This document shows, one piece after another, positions 18,001 through 26,074 of a DNA stretch of 64,000 nucleotides; positions within the stretch are counted from its first letter, which is position 1; each line of letters begins with the position of its first letter. Under the pieces are notes generated by a model. The model searched no databases. It was not told the DNA's origin and saw only the letters and a program-made list of their open reading frames with translations. The translations under genes and the position numbers were made by a program. The stretch comes from DASYFG01 sp036498565. GTDB taxonomy: Bacteria; Bacillota; Bacilli; Lactobacillales; Lactobacillaceae. The DNA lies in NCBI GenBank assembly GCA_036498565.1, contig DASYFG010000003.1:186001-250000 (forward strand). The letters run 5' to 3'.

Positions 18001-18553
18001 TGGATACGACTTATACACGCAAATGTTAAAAGAAGCCGTGGCAAAAAAACAAGGCCACGCCGTTATCGAAACGCCACGCACCGACGCCGAATTGGTGCTG
18101 GGCGTGCCGGCGTTTTTGCCGGACAGTTACGTGCCGGATAACGCGCAGAAAATTGATTTGTACACGCGCATTCGCCAAGCAACGACGGTGGCGGAATTTG
18201 AACAAATTGAAACAGACTTGCTTGATCGTTTTGGTGAAATGCCAGATGATGTCGCGCGTTTGTTAGTCGTTGGGCAAATTAAGCCGTTGGCCGACGCTGC
18301 ACTTGTCACGCGGATTCGCCGTGTGAAAAATCAAGTATCGGTGAGCTTTAATGACGCCGCTGCTGCAAAATTGGCCGGTGAAAAAATCTTTGTCGCGCTA
18401 AAAGATGTGGCTTTAAAAGCCAGCATCAAAGCGACCGGCACGACGTTTGACGTGGTGTTGACGGTTGATTTGAAGCGGGATAGTAATTTCTGGTTGCAAG
18501 GATTGATTCAATTTTTGATGGCCGCATTGGAACAGGAGAACGAGGGTGAATAA
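15044..18553 (+). CDS. mfd: transcription-repair coupling factor
   Basis: Removes stalled RNA polymerase from DNA lesions and recruits the UvrABC system. The 1169-residue protein has, in order, an N-terminal UvrB-like region, the polymerase-interaction domain around LNVGDYVVHVHHGIGQYEG (about residue 485), a RecG-like translocase with GDVGFGKTEVALRA (Walker A), DEEQRFGV (Walker B) and TATPIPRTL, TTIIETGVDIPNAN and LRGRVGRS, and a C-terminal autoinhibitory domain. Its ATG overlaps the pth stop, and its stop lies within the first codons of the EamA gene. Confidence 0.96.
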   Translation: MTWIDLLAQVTPVQNLIKTGQQLVLGVNGSARAALIAARYLANPQTMLVVTDTQAHAENLQADLSVLLADVNVALFATEESLATEMAISSPEAALTRVQAMAALRSEQAAVVVTSAAGLARYLPKVATFEAARLTLAVGQKYAFSDLKHQLLLMGYRPVSLVQNPGEFAQRGAIFDIYPMDLENPLRLDFFDDELDALKTFDVATQQSQTVLDRFELAPATDFLVDETTFASARNRIVSDFENYRNTLAGADKRKATEGFLSLQVALDEGERRADMLAFAPYFFAGEQTLLDYVPADGLVVVDDYARALNVRATQLERDVDWLADQRANWQFLPSEIWLADVAQLLGHNAHRQLFLANFERGLGKLRWDGIEQITTRPATQYYGQLTALKPDLLHAQDVGATVILLVGDLTRAEQFQQSLADFDVQTQVVTTPVLHQVQIMVGELSQGFDWASEHITVLTEAELFAKARKVRPRTTKIANAERLKSYNELNVGDYVVHVHHGIGQYEGLQTIERDGGKQDYLTIAYQKNAKIFIPVTQLNLIQKYIGANDAGKAPKLNKLGGTEWAKTKRQVAAKIEDIADELLELYAQREAQQGFAFPPDDEADIRFGVSFGYPETPDQVRSIEEIKVDMQRARPMDRLLVGDVGFGKTEVALRAVFKAAHAGKQVAFLAPTTILAQQHYETMLSRFADFPAIKIGVLSRFQTAAQNKAVIAQLKAGDIHVVVGTHRLLSADVEFADLGLLVIDEEQRFGVKHKEKLKQYRANVDVLTLTATPIPRTLNMAMVGARDLSVIETPPANRYPIQTYVMAQDWTVIRDAIDKELARDGQVFYLHNRVADIERVASQIEEIVPNARVGVIHGQMSETQLESILYDFLNNEYDVLVTTTIIETGVDIPNANTLIVENADHMGLSQLYQLRGRVGRSTRVAYAYFTYPFTRTPSEEAEKRLEAIRDFTELGSGFKIAMRDLAIRGAGDLLGKQQHGFIDSVGYDLYTQMLKEAVAKKQGHAVIETPRTDAELVLGVPAFLPDSYVPDNAQKIDLYTRIRQATTVAEFEQIETDLLDRFGEMPDDVARLLVVGQIKPLADAALVTRIRRVKNQVSVSFNDAAAAKLAGEKIFVALKDVALKASIKATGTTFDVVLTVDLKRDSNFWLQGLIQFLMAALEQENEGE

Positions 18554-19436
18554 AGGTTTGTGGTACGCGATTTCTGGCGCGTCACTTTGGGGACTTTCTG
18601 GTGCAATGGCGCAGTTTGTGATGACAAATGGCGTGACGCCGGTTTGGTTGGTTGGCATTCGCTTGCTGGGTGCGGGTATCTTGTTGATGGCGTGGTGTTT
18701 TGCGGTGGCCCGCCAAGATATTTGGCGGATTTGGCGTGAAAAATGGTCGCGTTGGCAGTTACTGATTTTCACCTTTTTAGGCGTGACAGCGTCGCAGTTG
18801 ACGTATTTTTTGGCGGTGTATTATTCAAATGCCGCTACGGCAACGGTTTTGCAGTTTTTAGCGCCGTTGATGATTATGGTTTATTTGGCCGTGCGCTTCT
18901 GGCAATTACCGCGGCGAATTGATACAATCGCTTTAGTCCTCGCCTTGATTGGCGTGGTGTTAGTCGCTACCAAAGGCCAATTGACGTCCTTTGCGATTTC
19001 GCCGTTGGCTTTGATGTGGGCGTTGTTAGCGGCGCTTTCCGGTGCGGTGATTACGTTGATGCCACGGCGATTGATGCATGAATTTGATGCACGGGTTGTG
19101 ACGGGGTGGACGATGCTGTTAGGTGGCTTAACCTTTTTGCCGTATTTATTGACAGCGCCTGTCCCTGTGTTGAATGCAGGTAAAATTACTGGCATTGGTT
19201 TGATTGTCGTGGGTGGCACGTTAATGTCGTATCTCTTTTATTTGGCGAGTCTGCGGTATTTAGAACCGGCGACAGCTGGGATGTTAGGGGCTTTTGAGCC
19301 GTTAGTGGCGACGTTGATTGCCGTTGTTTTCTTGCATACCGCATTTGGTTTGCCAGAAATTATTGGTGGTTTGTGCGTGGTTGGCACGACCTTTTTACAA
19401 GCATGGGCAGAAAGGAAAACACATGCGCTTAGATAA
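18546..19436 (+). CDS. EamA/DMT-family transporter
   Basis: A 296-residue protein with about ten hydrophobic segments in two EamA repeats, each starting with a WG-type motif (SLWGLSGAMAQF; ALMWALLAALSGAVITLMPRR). Such proteins export metabolites or drugs at the cytoplasmic membrane; the substrate is unknown. The start is GTG 18546 with GGAG upstream, overlapping the mfd stop by eight bases. The gene overlaps rqcP at its 3' end, so pth-mfd-EamA-rqcP appears to be one operon. It is an insertion relative to the Bacillus order. Confidence 0.8.
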   Translation: MNKGLWYAISGASLWGLSGAMAQFVMTNGVTPVWLVGIRLLGAGILLMAWCFAVARQDIWRIWREKWSRWQLLIFTFLGVTASQLTYFLAVYYSNAATATVLQFLAPLMIMVYLAVRFWQLPRRIDTIALVLALIGVVLVATKGQLTSFAISPLALMWALLAALSGAVITLMPRRLMHEFDARVVTGWTMLLGGLTFLPYLLTAPVPVLNAGKITGIGLIVVGGTLMSYLFYLASLRYLEPATAGMLGAFEPLVATLIAVVFLHTAFGLPEIIGGLCVVGTTFLQAWAERKTHALR

Positions 19437-19713
19437 ATATTTAAAAGTTTCGCGCTTAATTAAGCGTCGGACGGTGGCAAAATCAATTGCTGATCAAGGC
19501 CGAATTTCAATTAATGACAAAGTCGCCAAGTCAAGCACCAACGTGATGACCAACGACACAATCGAAATTCGCTTTGGTAACAAAACCTTGACCGTCCGCG
19601 TTTTAAAGATTGTTGAAACGACGAAAAAAGACGAAGCACAAGACATGTACGAAATCGTGAGCGAGACATTTGTGCCGCGCGAAGAGATTTTGAGTGACTT
19701 GGTAGATGATTAA
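19423..19713 (+). CDS. rqcP: S4-domain protein RqcP (YabO/Hsp15 family)
   Basis: A 96-residue S4 RNA-binding protein: MRLDKYLKVSRLIKRRTVAKSI, then GRISINDKVAKSS. In B. subtilis RqcP works with RqcH to add alanine tails to nascent chains on obstructed 50S subunits. The start is ATG 19423 with AAAGGA upstream, inside the end of the transporter gene; the longer frame upstream has no family similarity. Function is inferred from family and position before divIC. Confidence 0.85.
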   Translation: MRLDKYLKVSRLIKRRTVAKSIADQGRISINDKVAKSSTNVMTNDTIEIRFGNKTLTVRVLKIVETTKKDEAQDMYEIVSETFVPREEILSDLVDD

Positions 19714-19832
19714 ATTTTTATAGTCGAACAGATGTTTCTTAAGCATTCTTTAAGACTTTGGAATTTGATTGCGCGCTGGCAGTTGACCTGTCAAACTTAT
19801 CCTAGGAAAAATTTTCAGGAGTAGGCGCGTTC

Positions 19833-20219
19833 GTGGCACAAAATCGCCAACAATCGAATATTACGGTTTTGCACCACCAAATCGCTCAGCAATTACAAGA
19901 CGCTGAGGGTGATTTGGCGTGGAAGAAGCGTTACTATGCCAAAAAGCACCATCGCAGGCGTCAATGGATCTTGCGATTGGGCTTGTTAGCGACGGCTATC
20001 TTTGTGGTGCAATTGGTGATTGGGCAAGTGAATTTGAGCAATGCAAACCGTGATTTGACGGCCTTAAACGCGCAATTAACGACGCAAAAAGCCAACGAAA
20101 AATCATTGAAAGCACAAAAAAAGAAGCTCAGCGATCCTGATTATTTGCAACAATTATTACGTGAGAAGTACGGTTACACCCGCGCGGGTGAAACGCTTTA
20201 TAACTTACCAGATCAATAG
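19833..20219 (+). CDS. divIC: septum formation protein DivIC/FtsB
   Basis: A 128-residue bitopic membrane protein. A basic cytosolic segment (KKRYYAKKHHRRRQ) precedes one transmembrane helix near residues 49-68, then a coiled coil (ANRDLTALNAQLTTQKANEKSLKAQ) and DYLQQLLREKYGYTRAGETLYNLP, the usual DivIC ending. It acts in the divisome with FtsL and DivIB. The start is GTG 19833 with AGGAG 11 bases upstream. The 119-bp gap before it holds a short inverted repeat (TTGACctGTCAA near 19783) but no clear promoter. Confidence 0.88.
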   Translation: MAQNRQQSNITVLHHQIAQQLQDAEGDLAWKKRYYAKKHHRRRQWILRLGLLATAIFVVQLVIGQVNLSNANRDLTALNAQLTTQKANEKSLKAQKKKLSDPDYLQQLLREKYGYTRAGETLYNLPDQ

Positions 20220-20220
20220 G

Positions 20221-20241
20221 AGCGCCGTCGGGCGCTTTTTT
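20221..20241 (+). terminator. divIC terminator
   Basis: A 6-bp GC-rich stem AGCGCC/GGCGCT (20221-20226 with 20231-20236), loop GTCG, then a T run. Confidence 0.7.
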
Positions 20242-20255
20242 ACTAGCAAAAAACG

Positions 20256-22106
20256 ATGACAAATAATTTTTTACAAGTGAATTGGCCGGTGCAAGCAACG
20301 GATAAAGTGGTGCTCGGCGTTAGTGGCGGAGTCGATTCGCTGGTTTTGTTGGCGCTTGCCGTGCGTGATTTGGGGGTATCGCGTGTGATTGTCGCGCACG
20401 TGAATTATCATTTGCGTCCTGAAAGTGACGGGGATGCGCAATTTGTGCGCGAAATGGCGGCGCGCTTTGGCGTGCCTTTTTTCCAGCATAATTGGTGGCC
20501 AAATGCTGCGCAAACAAACTTGGAAGCAACGGCGCGTGAAGTGCGCTATGCGTTTTTTGACCAAATCGCAATGGATGTTGGGGCAAAATTTGTTGCGGTT
20601 GGTCACCATCAAGATGACGCGTTAGAAACGGCTTTTTGGCAAATTACGCGCAGCGGTGAACTCGAACAAGCCCAATTGCAGGCTCAACGGCCGCTAACGC
20701 AAGCCACGTTGATTCGGCCGCTCTTACACGTGAACAAAGCGGCTTTGATTGACTATGCGCAGGCGCATGATTTGACGTGGCGCGAAGATTCCACGAATGC
20801 GCAAGTTGATTACACACCACGCAATCGCCTGCGCCACGATGTTTTACCGGCTTTAACCGATTTAAATACGGGCGCACGCGCGCATTGGCACGCATTTTTT
20901 GACCAAATGACGACCCAGCAAGCTTTGATTGATGAACAAGCAAACCGCTACGTGACGCAATTGACACGCGGTGAATGGCGACAAATTCCCACTAACTGGT
21001 TGCCGCCAACCATCAAATCATGGTTAAAAAGGCAAAATCATCCGCCCAAGACCGCCCAAATTCAGCAAATCGTCCAACTGCTCACCAATGAAAACAAACC
21101 ACAAGGTCAGTATTATTTAGACGAAAACACGCGGGTCAAACGCCGTTATGACGAACTTTTGCTTGAAAATGTCAAAAAAGGTCAAAAAAGTCAGCACCCA
21201 GAGAATTTTGTGGTAAAATTAAACCACTGGCAAAGCATGGGAACGGTTACTTTTTATCTCGCTACCCAACCAAGCACGCAAAATACGTTGGCAGTCCCGG
21301 CAAACCAGCTGCCGCTCACCATTCGTCCGGTGCAAAGTACGGACGAATTGGCAGTAGGCAACGGCAAACAACCGATTCGCCGCACGTTGATTAATGAAAA
21401 AGTGCTAAACGATGAACGCCAGACGGCCTTTGTGGTCGTTGACCGTGACAATCAGGTGCGCGCGCTTTTTTGGGAGAGTGGCTATAAAGTCGCTGCTCAG
21501 CAAGCTTTTGTACAGCAAAACCAGTCAGAAACAGTGTATTTACACTGGCAGAATAAGGAAAATTCAATGAACAACGATATTCAAGAAGTGCTGTTTGATC
21601 AAACGGCCATTCAAGAAGCCGCAGCGCGACTCGGCGCTCAAATCACGACAGATTATGCTGGCAGCAAGCCGCTATTTTTGTCGGTTTTGAAAGGCGCGTA
21701 CTTGTGGACCGCGGATTTGTTGCGTGCAGTTGATCTGTACGTCGAACTCGAATTTATTAACGTTTCCAGTTATCATGGGGGCGTGGCGTCAACCGACGAC
21801 ATCACGTTGGTAACCGACATGACCAGTGATGTGGCTGGTCGCGACGTGATTATTTTAGAAGATATTGTCGACACCGGCCAATCTTTGAAATATTTGGTTG
21901 CTTTGCTGGCTGAACGTGGCGCAAAATCAATTAAAGTTGCCACGTTGTTGGATAAAAAAGAAGGTCGCAAGGTTGAAATCAAAGCCGATTATGTCGGTTT
22001 TGATGTACGGAACGAATTTGTTGTGGGCTATGGTTTGGATTACAAAGAAATGTATCGAAACTTGCCGTATGTTGGCATTTTAAAGCCATCAGTTTACGAA
22101 AATTAG
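20256..22106 (+). CDS. tilS-hpt: fused tRNA(Ile)-lysidine synthetase / hypoxanthine phosphoribosyltransferase
   Basis: One uninterrupted 616-residue frame. Residues 1 to about 435 are TilS: the N-type ATP pyrophosphatase motif SGGVDS at 23-28, HHQDDALET, and PLLHVNK; it makes lysidine at tRNA-Ile2 position 34. Residues from about 438 are HprT: LKGAYLWTADLL, ELEFINVSSYHGG and the PRPP site VIILEDIVDTGQSL. No stop codon separates them. An in-frame ATG (21567, residue 438) has AAGGA about eight bases upstream, so free Hpt may also be made by internal initiation. The first ATG has no clear SD. Listeria has a similar fusion. Confidence 0.92.
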   Translation: MTNNFLQVNWPVQATDKVVLGVSGGVDSLVLLALAVRDLGVSRVIVAHVNYHLRPESDGDAQFVREMAARFGVPFFQHNWWPNAAQTNLEATAREVRYAFFDQIAMDVGAKFVAVGHHQDDALETAFWQITRSGELEQAQLQAQRPLTQATLIRPLLHVNKAALIDYAQAHDLTWREDSTNAQVDYTPRNRLRHDVLPALTDLNTGARAHWHAFFDQMTTQQALIDEQANRYVTQLTRGEWRQIPTNWLPPTIKSWLKRQNHPPKTAQIQQIVQLLTNENKPQGQYYLDENTRVKRRYDELLLENVKKGQKSQHPENFVVKLNHWQSMGTVTFYLATQPSTQNTLAVPANQLPLTIRPVQSTDELAVGNGKQPIRRTLINEKVLNDERQTAFVVVDRDNQVRALFWESGYKVAAQQAFVQQNQSETVYLHWQNKENSMNNDIQEVLFDQTAIQEAAARLGAQITTDYAGSKPLFLSVLKGAYLWTADLLRAVDLYVELEFINVSSYHGGVASTDDITLVTDMTSDVAGRDVIILEDIVDTGQSLKYLVALLAERGAKSIKVATLLDKKEGRKVEIKADYVGFDVRNEFVVGYGLDYKEMYRNLPYVGILKPSVYEN

Positions 22107-22119
22107 GGAGGGCAAGCAC

Positions 22120-24126
22120 ATGAATAATCGCCCAAATGGCGGATTTTTCCGTAGTAGTTTTTTGTATATTGTGTTCTTCTTGGCCGCGGTTGGTTTAATT
22201 TATTCCATCACGGGTTCCGGTGAAACGGGCACAAAAAATATTACGTCAAGCACGTTTATCAAGCAATTGAACGACAAAGACATCAAAAATGTCACGTTGC
22301 AATATGGTAACGGTGTTTACGAAGTAACGGGAACGTACAAAAAAGCGCAAACCGTTGAAAAAGGCAATTCTTGGTTTAGCCAAAAGTCAACTGTGACGCG
22401 CTTTCACACCAAGGTGTTAACCAACGATGCCACGCTTAAGCAAATTAGCGCAGCGGCCGCAGCGGCTGGAACGACTTTTTCAGCCAAAGCCGTAAGTAGC
22501 TCAGGCGCTTGGTTGAGCATCGCTGCAACTTTGTTGCCAGTCTTGTTAATCGCCGGTTTGTTCTTCTTCATGATGAACCAAGGCGCCCGTCAAGGTGGTC
22601 AAGGTGGCATGATGAACTTTGGTAAGTCAAAGGCTAAGCCATCCGATCCATCTGATAACAAAGTACGTTTTTCTGATGTGGCTGGTGCCGAAGAAGAAAA
22701 ACAAGAATTGGTGGAAGTGGTTGAATTCTTGCGCGACCCAAAGAAGTTCTTAGCGCTGGGCGCCCGTATTCCAAAGGGGGTTTTGCTTGAAGGACCTCCG
22801 GGAACCGGTAAAACTTTGTTGGCCAAGTCAGTCGCTGGTGAAGCCGGCGTACCGTTCTACTCAATGTCTGGTTCAGATTTCGTTGAAATGTTTGTCGGTG
22901 TTGGGGCTTCGCGTGTACGTGACTTGTTTGAAAATGCGAAGAAAACAGCGCCTGCCATCATCTTTATTGATGAAATTGATGCGGTTGGTCGTCGTCGTGG
23001 CACCGGTATGGGTGGTGGAAACGACGAACGTGAACAGACTTTGAACCAAATCTTGATTGAAATGGACGGATTTGAAGGGTCAGAAGGTGTCATTATTTTG
23101 GCCTCAACAAACCGAGCTGACGTTTTGGACCCAGCCTTGCTACGTTCTGGTCGTTTTGACCGTAAAATTTTGGTTGACGCACCTGATGTTAAGGGACGTG
23201 AAGCGATTTTGAATGTCCACGCCAAAGGCAAGCCATTGGCGAGCGATGTTGATTTGAAGTTGATTGCGCAACAGACTCCCGGCTATGTCGGGGCTGATTT
23301 GGAAAACTTGTTGAACGAAGCGGCCTTGTTAGCAGCCCGTCGTGACAAAAAGCAAATCGATGGCGCTGATATCGACGAAGCACAAGACCGTATTTTCCAA
23401 GGACCAGCCAAGAAAAACCGGGTGATGTCTGAAAAAGAACGCACAACAGTGGCGTTCCACGAAGCTGGACACGCGTTGGTTGGTTTGGTGCGTAAAGAAT
23501 CGGAAATTGTCCGCAAAGTCACAATTGTGCCACGTGGCCGCATCGGTGGTTACGCGTTGTCAACGCCACAAGAAGACCGCTTTAATTTGACAGAACCAGA
23601 AGTCAAAGAACAATTGGCCGGCATGATGGGTGGCCGCGCGGCGGAAGTCTTCAAGTTCCAAGTCGCCTCAACGGGCGCTTCAAACGACTTCCAAAAGGCG
23701 ACGCAATTGGCACGCGCCATGATTACGACCTACGGTATGTCTGACAAAATTGGTTTGGTGCACCTGGAAGGTAATGCAAGCGTTGGGTACAACGAAGCAG
23801 CTGGCAACGCACCTTACTCTGAACAAACTGCGCAATTGATTGATGGCGAAGTTCGTCGTTTGACGCAAACAGCGTTTGACGAAGCGCTTGAAATCATGAA
23901 ACAGTATCAAGACAAGTTGGAAGCTTTGGCGCACGCCTTGTTGGAAGTTGAAACGTTGGATGAAAAGCAAATCGCTGACATCTTCAACACCGGTTCATTC
24001 CAACGCAAGGGGCAAAATTCAGACGATGATGATTTGGCAAAGCCAGCGTCATTTGAAGAAGCAAAAGCTGCAGCAGAAGAACGTGAAAATCAAGCTCGTC
24101 AAAATGACGAAACGGATGAAGCGTAA
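22120..24126 (+). CDS. ftsH: ATP-dependent zinc metalloprotease FtsH
   Basis: Membrane-bound AAA+ protease for quality control. The 668-residue protein has a transmembrane helix near residues 11-29, an extracytoplasmic domain, a second helix near 127-150, the AAA module (GPPGTGKT Walker A; FIDEIDAVGRRR Walker B; SRH region), and the zinc site HEAGH. The C-terminus is acidic. The start has GGGAGGG upstream. It follows tilS-hpt by 13 bases, the usual order. A strong terminator follows. Confidence 0.97.
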   Translation: MNNRPNGGFFRSSFLYIVFFLAAVGLIYSITGSGETGTKNITSSTFIKQLNDKDIKNVTLQYGNGVYEVTGTYKKAQTVEKGNSWFSQKSTVTRFHTKVLTNDATLKQISAAAAAAGTTFSAKAVSSSGAWLSIAATLLPVLLIAGLFFFMMNQGARQGGQGGMMNFGKSKAKPSDPSDNKVRFSDVAGAEEEKQELVEVVEFLRDPKKFLALGARIPKGVLLEGPPGTGKTLLAKSVAGEAGVPFYSMSGSDFVEMFVGVGASRVRDLFENAKKTAPAIIFIDEIDAVGRRRGTGMGGGNDEREQTLNQILIEMDGFEGSEGVIILASTNRADVLDPALLRSGRFDRKILVDAPDVKGREAILNVHAKGKPLASDVDLKLIAQQTPGYVGADLENLLNEAALLAARRDKKQIDGADIDEAQDRIFQGPAKKNRVMSEKERTTVAFHEAGHALVGLVRKESEIVRKVTIVPRGRIGGYALSTPQEDRFNLTEPEVKEQLAGMMGGRAAEVFKFQVASTGASNDFQKATQLARAMITTYGMSDKIGLVHLEGNASVGYNEAAGNAPYSEQTAQLIDGEVRRLTQTAFDEALEIMKQYQDKLEALAHALLEVETLDEKQIADIFNTGSFQRKGQNSDDDDLAKPASFEEAKAAAEERENQARQNDETDEA

Positions 24127-24152
24127 AAAAACGACCTACGGGTCGTTTTTTT
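24127..24152 (+). terminator. ftsH terminator
   Basis: A 10-bp stem (24127-24136 with 24141-24150), loop TACG, T run. Confidence 0.85.
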
Positions 24153-24187
24153 GTTGAATTTTATCTTAAAAAGGGTAAACTAAACGT

Positions 24188-24291
24188 ATCAGCAGATGCT
24201 GGGAGTGCAGCTGATCTTGGAGAATTTTAGCACGTTATACACATAACAATGTGAATAAGTCGTCCCAAACGCCTAGTTTATGGGCGTTTTT
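24188..24291 (+). ncRNA. candidate small RNA between ftsH and hslO
   Basis: Promoter TTGAAT (24154-24159), 16-bp spacer, TAAACT (24176-24181). The transcript would fold as hairpin ATCAGC/GCTGAT (24188-24193 with 24210-24215) with inner TGC/GCA and exposed loop TGGGAGT, then a second hairpin (24235-24244 with 24249-24258, one mismatch), then a terminator (24267-24273 with 24283-24289) and T run. hslO has its own -10 box right after, so this RNA looks independent. No known RNA family was recognised; a leader with attenuation of hslO is the alternative. Confidence 0.5.
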
Positions 24292-24308
24292 CTTGTTATA
24301 ATAAGTTC

Positions 24309-25193
24309 ATGGATTATTTAACAAAAGCAATTTCAGAAGACGGATTTTTCCGCATTTACGCCATGGATGCCAGCGGGTTAGTGAACGCCGCGGCTCATGC
24401 GCATGACGCTTCCAAAATGGCGAGCGTGGTTTTGGGGCGTGCTTTGGTCGGCACGCTTTTGACGGCGACGTCGGTTTTAAAAGGCGAAGAACGCATGAAC
24501 GTGAAAATCAACGGTCGCGGACCGATTGGCAACGTGGTGGTTGAAGCCACGGCACAAGGCGTGGTGCGCGGTTACGTGACCAATGCGCAATTGGCCGACG
24601 TGACCAATGACGCGGGGCAACTCGATGTCGCGGCTGCGGTGGGGACTAACGGTACCATGCAAATCACCAAATTTGCGCCGTATTCTTCCCCTTACGTGGG
24701 GCAGTTGAATTTGTTGAGTGGTGAAATCGGCGACGAATTCACGTATTATTTGGCAAAATCAGAACAAATTCCAAGCGTGGTGGGCGTCAGCGTGTATGTG
24801 AATCCGGACAACAGCTTGTCAGCAGGTGGGTTCTTAATCCAAACGCTGCCGGGCGCAACCGAGGACGCGCTAGATTCTTTGGAAGCCAAAATTGCCGCTT
24901 TGCCACCAGTCGCGCCGTTTTTGGCGGATGGGCACACGCCGGCAGATTTGATCGTGGCGTTGTTTGGCAAAGAAGTGAAAGTGTTGGATGTGCAACTGGT
25001 TGGTTTGGCGCCCGAACCGACGAAAGAAGCTTACGCCGATATGTTAAAAACGTTGCCAAAAGAAGAAATTCTCGGCATGATTGAAGAAGATCACGGTGCA
25101 GAAATCGCTGGTAAATTCTCCGGCAAACGTATTTACTTTACCGAACAAGAACTACGCGATATTTTAGCCGCACAAGAAAAAGCGACCGATTAG
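24309..25193 (+). CDS. hslO: Hsp33-family chaperone lacking the zinc-switch cysteines
   Basis: A 294-residue Hsp33 homologue: MDYLTKAISEDGFFRIYAMD, GRALVGTLL, NVKINGRGPIGN and GDEFTYYL are typical, and the length is normal. The family is activated by oxidation of a C-terminal CxC...CxxC zinc centre. Here the matching positions read PEP and GKFS, and the whole protein contains no cysteine. It may be a constitutively active holdase or one triggered by unfolding alone. No SD is present; TATAAT at 24297-24302 lies six bases before the ATG, so the mRNA is probably leaderless. The stop codon lies in the following terminator. Confidence 0.9.
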   Translation: MDYLTKAISEDGFFRIYAMDASGLVNAAAHAHDASKMASVVLGRALVGTLLTATSVLKGEERMNVKINGRGPIGNVVVEATAQGVVRGYVTNAQLADVTNDAGQLDVAAAVGTNGTMQITKFAPYSSPYVGQLNLLSGEIGDEFTYYLAKSEQIPSVVGVSVYVNPDNSLSAGGFLIQTLPGATEDALDSLEAKIAALPPVAPFLADGHTPADLIVALFGKEVKVLDVQLVGLAPEPTKEAYADMLKTLPKEEILGMIEEDHGAEIAGKFSGKRIYFTEQELRDILAAQEKATD

Positions 25194-25203
25194 GTCGCTT
25201 TTT
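25177..25203. terminator. bidirectional terminator hslO / SDR gene
   Basis: An 11-bp stem (25177-25187 with 25193-25203) and loop GATTA, with A and T runs on both sides. The hslO TAG stop is at the loop. Confidence 0.85.
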
Positions 25204-25983
25204 TTAGTTCAAAATATTTGGCAAAGTGCGTTGCGCCATGTTGGCAACCAATGTTTGTTCGCCTTCAACTGTGCGGGAATTTTCGTACATTGTTTGGGCA
25301 AAACCGGCGTTGATGCGGGTTTTATTTGCTGCCATGCCAGCTAGCCCAATTTCAACTAAGTCGGCTAATGGCAAATTACCGAGCGCGTCGGTGTTAGATC
25401 CCGCTTCCAAATTCGTTTCGGCAACCAATGGTGGCACAAGTTCGACCACGTGCGCGTTGATTTGGCGGAAGTCGAGTTGAGCGCGTAAGGCGTCGGTGAA
25501 CATGTGCACACCGGCTTTGGTCGCTGAATAAACTGGATGAGACGGCATTGAGAAATAAGATAGGCCAGATGATACGGTGACAATCATACTCTCAGCTTGC
25601 TTTGACAAATGCGGCAAGAAGTTTTCGACGGTCAAAATCGTGCCACTCAAGTTGGTCTGGATTTCGGCTAGTAAGTCGGTGGCCTGCAAGTCGGCCGCTA
25701 ACAAATCGTAGTGGCGCATGATGCCAGCAGAATTAAACAAAATATTCAACTTTGGATACGCCGCCAAAACTTGATCGCGCAACGCCACCAAACTTTCAGG
25801 ATCACTGACATCCGCCGTGAAGCCAATCAAACCGGGATTTTCTGCCAAGACCTGTTTCATTGTCGCTTCGTTGCGCGCGGTGACAATCACCGTGTTGTCT
25901 TTGGCGAGTAAAGCTTTGGCAAAAGCTAGGCCAATTCCGGACGTGCCGCCGGTGATTAAAATTGTGTTATGTGTTAACTCCAT
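25204..25983 (-). CDS. short-chain dehydrogenase/reductase (DltE-like)
   Basis: A 259-residue classical SDR. The cofactor motif is TGGTSGIG near residues 12-19, then NSAG, and the catalytic pair Ser plus YSATK. The substrate cannot be read; annotated relatives are often called DltE-like oxidoreductases. The start has GGAGG upstream. It is divergent from a merR gene across 91 bases holding a MerR-type palindrome, so it is probably the regulated target. Confidence 0.82.
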   Translation of the reverse strand: MELTHNTILITGGTSGIGLAFAKALLAKDNTVIVTARNEATMKQVLAENPGLIGFTADVSDPESLVALRDQVLAAYPKLNILFNSAGIMRHYDLLAADLQATDLLAEIQTNLSGTILTVENFLPHLSKQAESMIVTVSSGLSYFSMPSHPVYSATKAGVHMFTDALRAQLDFRQINAHVVELVPPLVAETNLEAGSNTDALGNLPLADLVEIGLAGMAANKTRINAGFAQTMYENSRTVEGEQTLVANMAQRTLPNILN

Positions 25984-26039
25984 GAATTTTTCCTCCGTGG
26001 TATACTAAATTATCGATTGAACAAGTTGAGTATACCCCC

Positions 26040-26054
26040 TTGACGTTACGTCAA
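26040..26054. promoter_or_regulatory. MerR-type operator between SDR gene and merR
   Basis: A perfect palindrome TTGACGT-T-ACGTCAA. On the minus strand the first arm supplies a TTGACG -35 toward the SDR gene. A 19-bp spacer, as MerR promoters have, would place the -10 at TCAACT, while TATACT lies only 14 bases away. MerR proteins untwist such long spacers. Regulation is inferred. Confidence 0.65.
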
Positions 26055-26074
26055 TGCAAGCGAAAGGAAGAAAA

